This document shows, one piece after another, positions 6,362 through 12,478 of a DNA stretch of 12,478 bases. The DNA comes from an uncultured delta proteobacterium. Its GTDB lineage: Bacteria; Myxococcota_A; Bradymonadia; REDH01. A program made the translations under genes and the position numbers. Within the stretch, counting starts at the first letter, position 1. Every line of letters starts with the position of its first letter. The notes below the pieces were generated by a model, which did not search any database, was not told where the DNA came from, and was given only the letters and a program-made list of their open reading frames with translations. The stretch spans positions 1 through 12,478 of the forward strand of contig CAIWGR010000407.1 in the NCBI GenBank assembly GCA_903912275.1, given 5' to 3'.

Positions 6362-6384
6362 CCTCGTACCCTCCGAGGACGATC

Positions 6385-6621
6385 ATGAAAGAAAAGATTC
6401 ATCCGAACTACTATCCCGTTGTCTTTGTGGACGGCGAGCACGAAGTCATCTCGAAGTCGACTGTGAAGTCGGGCAAGACGCGCGAGATTGAAGGCGTCAC
6501 GCACTACGTCATCGAGACGGCCATCAGCTCCTACACGCACCCCTTCTGGACCGGTCAGACGCGTATGCTCGACACGGCTGGTCGCGTGGAGCGTTTCAAC
6601 CGCCGTTACAACCGCGGTTGA
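6385..6621 (+). CDS. rpmE: 50S ribosomal protein L31 (bL31), cysteine-free type
   Basis: A 78-residue protein of the large ribosomal subunit that bridges toward the 30S head. Recognised by its start MKEKIHPNYYPVVF, the central STVKSGKT, and the conserved C-terminal blocks SSYTHPFWTGQ and DTAGRVERFNRRY. It contains no cysteine, so it is the zinc-independent form; in species with both forms, the cysteine-free one replaces the zinc form under zinc limitation, but here it may be the only copy. GAGGA (6374-6378) lies 6 nt before the ATG. It has its own promoter and leader, and its codons are mainly of the C/T-ending, highly expressed type. Confidence 0.95.
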   Translation: MKEKIHPNYYPVVFVDGEHEVISKSTVKSGKTREIEGVTHYVIETAISSYTHPFWTGQTRMLDTAGRVERFNRRYNRG

Positions 6622-6899
6622 TGCAGTTGGCTGCGTGGCGGGTTGCCTGACGGTAGCCGGCCAGTCGCGGTCGATGATGTTCGAGCCGGTAAACCAGAGA
6701 CCTGCACTGTTGGGTCGATGGAAGCTGACCGCCGCGGGGAAATCCTGCGGCGTTCGTGCGTTTTGGAGGCGGGAAGGTGGGCTGCGAACTTGCGCGGTCG
6801 CCCCTGCACTTGGTACGGAAGGGACCCCTCGAGAGGGGCAGCTGGCGCGGTCGGCGGGACTGGCGTAGCAGCCTTTCGCGTAGGTTTGGAGGATGAGCG
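6622..6899. other. Intergenic region between rpmE and prfA (278 bp)
   Basis: No gene or tRNA is evident. It holds a terminator-like hairpin (6730-6752), a small hairpin CCCCT-CGAG-AGGGG (6825-6838) and the prfA ribosome binding site GGAGG (6888-6892). No clear promoter for prfA was found. Open frames here lack coding character. Confidence 0.6.
6730..6752 (+). terminator. Candidate rpmE terminator
   Basis: CGCCGCGGGG (6730-6739) pairs with TCCTGCGGCG (6743-6752) over ten positions, two of them G-U, with an AAA loop. TTCGTGCGTTTT follows at 6753-6764, a loose T-rich tail. It is 109 nt after the rpmE stop codon and is the best termination candidate before prfA. Confidence 0.45.
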
Positions 6900-7979
6900 A
6901 TGTTTGGAAGGCTTGCGAGCGTTGAAGGACGGTATGTTGAGCTCGAAGAGCGGATGGGTGACCCTGCGGTTGCAGGCGACCATGCGGCCTTCACGAAGCT
7001 CAACCGGGAGCTGGCCTCGATGCGTCCTGTGGTGGAGGGCTACCGCCGCTGGGTGGCGCTGAACCGCCGCCGCGAGGAGAGTCGCGAGCTGCTGCGCGAA
7101 GGCGATGCGGAGCTGCGCGAACTGGCGAAGATGGACCTCGAAGAGGCGGAGGCTGCGATTCCCGAGGCAGAGCATGCGCTGAAGCTGGCGATGCTGCCTT
7201 CGGACCCGCTGGATGCCAAGGATGTCATCATCGAGATCCGGGCCGGTGCGGGTGGCGACGAGTCGTCCATCTTCTCGGGGAACCTGCTCGAGATGTACCA
7301 GCGGTATGCGGCGCTGCGCGGCTGGAAGTTTGAGATCGCCTCGGTGAGCGAGGGCACCATGGGGGGCTTCAAAGAGGTGACGGCGACCATCACGGGCGAC
7401 GCGGTCTACTCGGGGCTCAAGTGGGAGAGCGGCGTGCACCGGGTGCAGCGCGTCCCCGCCACAGAGGCGCAGGGGCGCATCCACACCTCAACGGCCACGG
7501 TGGCAATCCTGCCCGAGGCCGAAGATGTGGAGGTCCACATCGATGCGAATGACCTCAAGATCGACACCTACCGCGCCTCGGGTGCCGGTGGTCAGCACGT
7601 CAATCGGACCGACTCCGCGGTACGCATCACCCACCTTCCGACCGGGACTGTTGTGGCCTGTCAGGATGAGCGTTCGCAGCTCAAGAACCGCGATCGGGCG
7701 ATGAAGATTCTCAAGAGCCGCATCCTCGATGCGGAGCGTCAGAAGGCGGCGGCGGAGCGCGCCGATGCGCGCAAGAGTCAGGTGGGCACGGGCGACCGGT
7801 CGGAGCGGATCCGGACCTACAACTTTCCGCAGAACCGGCTCACCGACCACCGCATCGGCCTCACGCTCTACAAGCTGGATCGGGTGATGATGGGCGAGGT
7901 TCAGGAGCTCATCGACGCCATGAATGCGGCGCACCAGGCGGAGCTGCTTCAGGCGAGCGAGAAAGAGGGCATCTGGTAG
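6900..7979 (+). CDS. prfA: Peptide chain release factor 1 (RF1)
   Basis: A 359-residue class I release factor that reads UAA and UAG and triggers release of the finished peptide on the ribosome. The codon-recognition tripeptide is PAT (186-188, in HRVQRVPATEAQGRIHTS), which marks RF1 rather than RF2. The catalytic GGQ is at 230-232 (GAGGQHVN), where Q232 is the usual methylation site of PrmC. Residues 1-100 are the charged helical domain 1 and the C-terminus has RTYNFPQNRLTDHRI (305-319). The length matches E. coli RF1. GGAGG lies 7 nt before the ATG. prmC, often the next gene, is not here: the convergent lipoprotein gene ends 3 nt after the prfA stop codon, so any terminator must lie inside coding sequence. 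Confidence 0.97.
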   Translation: MFGRLASVEGRYVELEERMGDPAVAGDHAAFTKLNRELASMRPVVEGYRRWVALNRRREESRELLREGDAELRELAKMDLEEAEAAIPEAEHALKLAMLPSDPLDAKDVIIEIRAGAGGDESSIFSGNLLEMYQRYAALRGWKFEIASVSEGTMGGFKEVTATITGDAVYSGLKWESGVHRVQRVPATEAQGRIHTSTATVAILPEAEDVEVHIDANDLKIDTYRASGAGGQHVNRTDSAVRITHLPTGTVVACQDERSQLKNRDRAMKILKSRILDAERQKAAAERADARKSQVGTGDRSERIRTYNFPQNRLTDHRIGLTLYKLDRVMMGEVQELIDAMNAAHQAELLQASEKEGIW

Positions 7980-7982
7980 CGA

Positions 7983-8396
7983 TCAGCGCTTCTCGAGGTC
8001 GGTAATCTGCCAGGTGTGGAACTGGTCATTCCAGGTCCAGGTTTCGACGGTGGTTTCGGCCCGCATCGTGGTGCTGGGCAGCCGGTAGGACTGGATCCAG
8101 ACGACGACCTGGGCCTCTTTGTTGGGCTCGGTGACGGTGACCGACTTCACCTCGAAGTCGGTGATCTGGTAGCCCTCGCCCCGCTGTTCGAGCTCGCCGA
8201 GGAACTCCTCGCGCTCATCTTCGGCGAGGTAGTTGGCGGCCTCGTCAAAGCGGCCCCAGCGGAGGTGGGCGTGGTAGGCGTCGAGGTCGCGCTGGAAGGT
8301 GTCGGAGGGGGACTGCGCGCCCGCGCAGGCCTGCAGCCAGAGTGTCGCGCTCGCGAGGAGGAGGCGGATGGACGAGGCGGGGAGGCGTCTGCTCAT
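7983..8396 (-). CDS. Small lipoprotein of unknown function, last gene of the liv-ruvX-mltG operon
   Basis: A 137-residue predicted lipoprotein. The N-terminus MSRR is followed by a hydrophobic stretch and the lipobox L21-Q22-A23-C24. Mature residues 30-70 are helical and charged (FQRDLDAYHAHLRWGRFDEAANYL), followed by a strand-rich half ending TWTWNDQFHTWQITDLEKR. That layout resembles small NTF2/SnoaL-like cone folds, but no family was recognised, so this is only a suggestion. The ATG overlaps the mltG stop codon as ATGA, with AGGAG upstream (minus strand, about 9 nt away), so it is translationally coupled to mltG. An envelope location beside the inner-membrane MltG could mean a role in cell-wall work; the sequence does not show it. 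The frame extends upstream to 8627 but that part is Arg/Pro-rich shadow of mltG. Confidence 0.78.
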   Translation of the reverse strand: MSRRLPASSIRLLLASATLWLQACAGAQSPSDTFQRDLDAYHAHLRWGRFDEAANYLAEDEREEFLGELEQRGEGYQITDFEVKSVTVTEPNKEAQVVVWIQSYRLPSTTMRAETTVETWTWNDQFHTWQITDLEKR

Positions 8397-9472
8397 GGCG
8401 GTCTGCTCCTGTCGATGTAGTCGCGGACGTTGCGGTTGTGTTCGTCGAGGGTGGCTGCGAAGCGGTGGCGGTTCGAGCCGTCTGCGATGGCGACAAAGTA
8501 GAAGATGTCGGATTCGCCGGAGGGGTTGAGGGCGGCACGGAGGCTGCTTCTTCCGATGGCTGCGATGGGGGTCGGCGGCAGGCCGGGGAGCAGGTAGGTG
8601 GAGAAGCGGCTCTCCTTGTCGCGGCACATGGCGGCGGTGGGCTGCTTGTCGAAGGTGGTTGGGCCATAGGTGCAGGTGGGGTCGGACTGGATGCGCATGT
8701 GGGTCTTGATGCGGTTGTAGAAGACCTGGGCGATGCGCGGTCGCTCGTCTGCGACGATGGCCTCGCGCTCCACGAGGCTGGCGAGGATGACGATCTCGTA
8801 GGGCGAGAGGCCGTAGCGCTCCTTGAGATCGGCGAGCCGGTCGGGCGTGGCCTCTTCGGCCCAGACGTCGTCGAACCGCCGGCGCATGCGGGTGATCAGC
8901 GTCTTGCGTGGTTGGTCGAGACTGATGGCGTAGGTGTCGGGGAAGAGGAGGCCTTCGGTGGAGTCGCGCAGCGCGCCGTCGAAGGTGCGGAGGGCTGTGT
9001 CACCGTCGTTGCCCGTTGCCCGGACGAGGTCGGTTCGGCTGCCCAGATGGGCCTGTTCCATGGCGCGGGCGAGGTGAAAGCGGGTCCAGCCCTCGGGGAC
9101 GGTGAAGGTGTCGCCCTTGCTGGCGCCGTTGGTGCAGAGCAGGCGGAGGAAGTCGAGGGAAGAGGCGTTGGAAGCGAGGGTGTGTTCGCCGCGCTTGATG
9201 CAGCGGGTGGTCTGGTGCTCTCGAATCAGGAGGGGCCAGAAGTCGCTGTGGCGGAGCCTGCCCTCCGCAGAGAGCTTGCTGATGACGGAGGCGGGTGTGG
9301 CGCCTGCATCGACAGTGAAGGTGATGGGGTCGCCGTCGGGCGTTGCAGGCGCCTGCTGGAAGCTCTGGTAGCGGAGGAAGAGGGCCGCACCGGCGATGAG
9401 CAGGGCGAAGAGGAGGAGCAGCAGGAGCCGCCCGAAGCAGCCGCCGCGGGGTCGGGAGGCGCGGGCGCTCAT
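8393..9472 (-). CDS. mltG: Endolytic murein transglycosylase MltG (YceG family)
   Basis: A 359-residue inner-membrane enzyme that cuts nascent peptidoglycan strands and so limits glycan length. A transmembrane segment lies at about 15-33 after a short basic cytoplasmic tail. A LysM-like region follows (about 50-120), then the YceG domain with FPEGWT-like VPEGWT (125-130), GLLFPDTY (174-181), the catalytic block ASLVEREA (231-238; E235 corresponds to E. coli E218), FYNRI (251-255), QSDPT (262-266) and STYLLPGLPPTPI (291-303). All hallmark motifs are intact and the length is normal. The start ATG overlaps the ruvX stop codon by 4 nt, and its own stop overlaps the lipoprotein start by 4 nt. A ruvX/yqgF-mltG neighbourhood is common in bacteria. 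Confidence 0.95.
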   Translation of the reverse strand: MSARASRPRGGCFGRLLLLLLFALLIAGAALFLRYQSFQQAPATPDGDPITFTVDAGATPASVISKLSAEGRLRHSDFWPLLIREHQTTRCIKRGEHTLASNASSLDFLRLLCTNGASKGDTFTVPEGWTRFHLARAMEQAHLGSRTDLVRATGNDGDTALRTFDGALRDSTEGLLFPDTYAISLDQPRKTLITRMRRRFDDVWAEEATPDRLADLKERYGLSPYEIVILASLVEREAIVADERPRIAQVFYNRIKTHMRIQSDPTCTYGPTTFDKQPTAAMCRDKESRFSTYLLPGLPPTPIAAIGRSSLRAALNPSGESDIFYFVAIADGSNRHRFAATLDEHNRNVRDYIDRSRPP

Positions 9473-9933
9473 CTTCCAGCCCGGTGGTCGAGGAAGGTCT
9501 GCAGGAGGATGGTGGCGGCCGCCTGGTCAATGACCTGTTTGCGCTTGCTGCGGGAGACGTCGGCGTCGCGGAGTGCGGCCTCTGCGACGACGGTGGTGAG
9601 CCGTTCATCGATCATGGCGACGCGGCAGGGGATGAGCTTCTGGAGCTGCGCTGCGAATCGCCGTGAGCGCATGGAGGCGGTGGCCTCGTCGCCGTCGAGG
9701 GTGAGCGGCAGGCCGACGATGACCTGCGAGGGGCGGAGCTCGCGCGCGTAGGTGAGGATGGTCTGGAGCGCGGCTTCGCGGGGCTTTGCGGCGATGGTGG
9801 CGATGGGGAGCGCGATGCGGCCGGAGGGGTCGCTCTTTGCGAGTCCGATGCGGACGGTGCCCACATCGACGGCCATGATGGGCGAGGTGCTCGGCGTGCG
9901 TGCTGGCTGCGGAGCGTCGCCCTGCTCAGTCAT
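9469..9933 (-). CDS. ruvX: RuvX/YqgF-family RNase H-fold nuclease (putative pre-16S rRNA nuclease)
   Basis: A 154-residue protein of the YqgF family, linked to 16S rRNA 5' maturation and originally proposed as a Holliday junction resolvase. The acidic active-site residues are present: D23 in AVDVGTVRIGLA (21-32), E110 in IDERLTT, and D136 in VIDQAAA. VGLPLTLDG (73-81) is the other hallmark. The first 18 residues form a Pro/Thr/Ser-rich tail; M20 is an internal alternative start, but the ATG at 9933 is favoured because it overlaps the livF stop codon (ATGACTGA, 8 nt). The frame stays open further upstream inside livF without family character. Its stop overlaps the mltG start by 4 nt. Confidence 0.93.
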   Translation of the reverse strand: MTEQGDAPQPARTPSTSPIMAVDVGTVRIGLAKSDPSGRIALPIATIAAKPREAALQTILTYARELRPSQVIVGLPLTLDGDEATASMRSRRFAAQLQKLIPCRVAMIDERLTTVVAEAALRDADVSRSKRKQVIDQAAATILLQTFLDHRAGR

Positions 9934-10653
9934 TCGAGCGCGCGGGGTCGCCGCCGAGGTAGGCGCTCTGGACGCGCGGGTCGTCTCGAAGTGCGCCGGC
10001 GTCGCCGGAGAGTGCCACTTCGCCTGTGACGAGGACGTAGGCGCGGCCTGCAGTCTTGAGCGCGAGCCGGGTGTTCTGTTCCACGAGGAGGATGCTGAGG
10101 CCGTCGGCCGCGATGGTGCGGATGGCGGCAAAGATCTCTCCGACGAGCTTGGGAGCGAGGCCGAGGCTGGGTTCATCGAGGAGGAGGAGCTTGGGCTGCG
10201 ACATCATGGCGCGCCCGATGGCGAGCATCTGCTGCTCTCCGCCGGAGAGGGTGCTGCCGTCCTGCTTGAGGCGCTCGGCGAGGCGGGGGAAGAGGGCGAA
10301 GACGCGCTCCATGTGGTGCTTTCGCTCTGCGGCGTCGCGGTGGAGGAAGGCGCCCATCTCGAGGTTTTCGCGGACCGACATGTTGCCGAAGATGGCGCGT
10401 CCTTCGGGGACGAGCGAGACGCCGAGGGCAGCGATCTGGTGTGTTGCGCGGTTGCCGACCGGTGCGCCGAAGAAGTCGATCTGGCCCTGGCTTGCGATGA
10501 GCCGGACGATGGCCTTGAGCGTAGAGGTTTTGCCCGCGCCGTTGGCGCCGATGAGGGCGACGATCTCGCCCTGTCCGACGGAGAGCGAGATGCCTTTGAC
10601 GGCCTGGATGCCGCCGTAGTTGACCTTGAGGTCTGTGACGCGGAGGGCGTCTG

Positions 10654-10657
<4 letters not shown>
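9926..10657 (-). CDS. livF: Branched-chain amino acid ABC transporter ATP-binding protein LivF
   Basis: A 243-residue ATPase, the second nucleotide-binding subunit of the LivFGHM-type importer. Walker A is GANGAGKT (37-44), the Q-loop region holds the LivF-typical VPEGRAIF (83-90), the signature is LSGGEQQ (137-143), Walker B is LLLLDEPSLGLAP (157-169), and the segment LVEQN (191-195) has Q where many ABC ATPases have the switch H, which is usual for LivF. It ends in AYLGGDPARS, also family-typical. The start overlaps the livG stop by 4 nt and its stop overlaps ruvX by 8 nt. Confidence 0.95.
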
Positions 10658-11444
<787 letters not shown>

Positions 11445-11448
<4 letters not shown>

Positions 11449-12446
11449 GCGGCACCTCCACGCTTGCGCCGGAGGAAGGCGGGGAGCCGGAGTTCGCGGC
11501 TGCCGAGGAGGCCTTGAGGGCGGGCAATCATGAGGCCGATGAGGAGCAGGGAGTAGGCGAGGAGCCGATACTGCTGGATGTCGCGCATGGCCTCGAGGGT
11601 GACCCCGACAAAGATGGCGCCGATGATGGCGCCGGAGACGCTTCCGAGGCCGCCGACGAGGATCATGACGATCATGGCGACGGAGCGGTCCATCTTGAAG
11701 TCGTCGGGCCGAATCACGTTGTTCAGGTGGGCGTATAGCCCACCCGCAACGCCAACGGCCGCGGCGCTGATGACCGAGGCGAGGACCTTGAGGCGGGTTG
11801 TGTTCATGCCCAGGGCCTCGGTCGCGATCTCATCTTCACGGATGGCGCGGAGTGCGCGACCGTAGGAGGAGAAGGTGAAGTTTCCGATGAGGGTGATGAG
11901 CAGGATGGCCCAGAGGAAGACCCAGAAGAAGTTGGTGTAGTTTGGCAGGCCAAGCGGGCGCCCGCCGGAGTAGCCGGTAGCACCGCCAAGGGCTTCGGTA
12001 TTGGTGAAGAGGAGGCGGATGATCTCGGCGAATCCGAGGGTGACGATGGCGAGGTAGTCTCCGCGGAGTCGGAGGCTTGGTGCTCCGACGAGGAGACCTG
12101 CGAGTCCGGCAAAGAGGGCTCCGACGAGGAGTCCGGCGCTGAGGAGGAGCCCCTGCATCCATGGGGCGGGGAGGTTGCTGTCGTTGAATCCGAGCCAGGA
12201 CTCAAGGTGGATGACGGCGAAGGCAGTGGCGTAGGCGCCGACCGCCATGAAGCCGGCGTGGCCGAGCGAGAACTGACCGGTGGTGCCGTTGATGAGGTTG
12301 AGGCCGACGGCGAGGATGGCGTTGATTCCGCACTGCATGATGATGCGGACGATGTAGTCGATCACATAGGCATCGAGCGCCCAGTTGATGCCGAAGAGCA
12401 ATGCGATCAGCGCAATCGAGACGGCGGTTCGGTAGGTCCAGACCAT
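11445..12446 (-). CDS. livM: Branched-chain amino acid ABC transporter permease LivM
   Basis: A 333-residue inner-membrane permease with roughly eight to nine hydrophobic segments. Family blocks are LNLINGTTGQFSLGHAGFMAVGAY (49-72), SLRLRGDYLAIVTLGFAEIIR (124-144), the cytoplasmic coupling loop GRALRAIREDEIATEALGM (196-214), and the ending ARPQGLLG (308-315). GGLGSVSGAIIGA (265-277) is also typical. It forms the channel with LivH for leucine, isoleucine and valine, or for other amides and amino acids that related systems carry. The ATG at 12446 follows the livH stop by 2 nt; an AGGAG lies somewhat far upstream (11 nt), so coupling to livH may help initiation. No substrate-binding protein gene is in the window. 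Confidence 0.94.
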
Positions 12447-12448
12447 GG

Positions 12449-12478
12449 TCAGACTTTCTCCTGTCGGACGACGCCAAG
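12449..12478 (-). CDS. livH: C-terminal end of probable LivH permease (cut by window edge)
   Basis: On the minus strand the last bases read as LGVVRQEKV followed by TGA at 12449-12451. LivH proteins commonly end in a basic stretch closing with E-K-V, and livH normally precedes livM. Only nine codons are visible, so the call rests on this ending and on gene order. Confidence 0.6.
   Translation of the reverse strand, partial: LGVVRQEKV

Noticed and set aside
6610..6619. Palindrome aaccgcggtt at the end of rpmE
   Set aside because: It lies within conserved Arg/Gly codons and is too short to claim as a regulatory site.
6622..6899. Possible tRNA or small gene in the rpmE-prfA gap
   Set aside because: No cloverleaf or T-arm sequence could be laid out, and open frames there lack a ribosome binding site and coding character.
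8342..9751. 469-codon open frame on the + strand opposite mltG and ruvX
   Set aside because: Antisense to two confidently identified genes, Gly/Ala/Val/Glu-rich, no recognisable domain.
9934..10176. Upstream extension of ruvX inside livF
   Set aside because: It reads a shadow frame of livF; the ATG at 9933 overlaps the livF stop and gives the usual RuvX length.

Overview
The window comes from a high-G+C bacterial chromosome. No rRNA, tRNA, CRISPR array, insertion sequence or phage gene was recognised. Secreted lipoprotein phosphatases with low-complexity Gly/Ser and Ala-Asp-Thr linkers, a TTGACG/TAGATC-type promoter and the general gene style suggest a deltaproteobacterial lineage in the broad sense (Myxococcota or Bradymonadota-like). 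That placement is an inference from style and no marker proves it.

Left part (1-6277), phosphate and lipid genes. A purple-acid-phosphatase-like secreted metallophosphoesterase, cut by the left edge, runs rightward. It converges across a hairpin on a leftward two-gene unit: a PAP2-family membrane phosphatase followed by a Tat-exported, probably lipid-anchored UshA/5'-nucleotidase-like metallophosphoesterase. Divergent from this unit is a rightward pair: a BtaA/DUF3419-family protein (the family that transfers the 3-amino-3-carboxypropyl group of S-adenosylmethionine to diacylglycerol), then a GNAT-fold protein overlapping it by 4 nt. Three exported or membrane phosphatases beside a betaine-lipid-type synthase look like phosphate scavenging combined with phosphorus-free lipid synthesis. 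A Pho-box-like direct repeat lies between the divergent units. The usual partner BtaB (N-methyltransferase) is absent and a GNAT protein takes its place; this is the most novel-looking point in the window.

Middle part (6278-7979), translation genes. rpmE encodes a cysteine-free ribosomal protein L31, with a plausible sigma-70 promoter and a GNRA-capped hairpin in its leader. prfA (release factor 1) follows after a gap of 278 nt.

Right part (7983-12478), one leftward operon: livH (only its last codons) - livM - livG - livF - ruvX - mltG - small lipoprotein. From livM onward every junction is a 4- or 8-nt overlap of stop and start codons, so the branched-chain amino acid transporter, the YqgF/RuvX nuclease-fold protein, the MltG peptidoglycan terminase and an unknown lipoprotein are probably co-transcribed and translationally coupled. 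This operon ends 3 nt from the stop codon of prfA.
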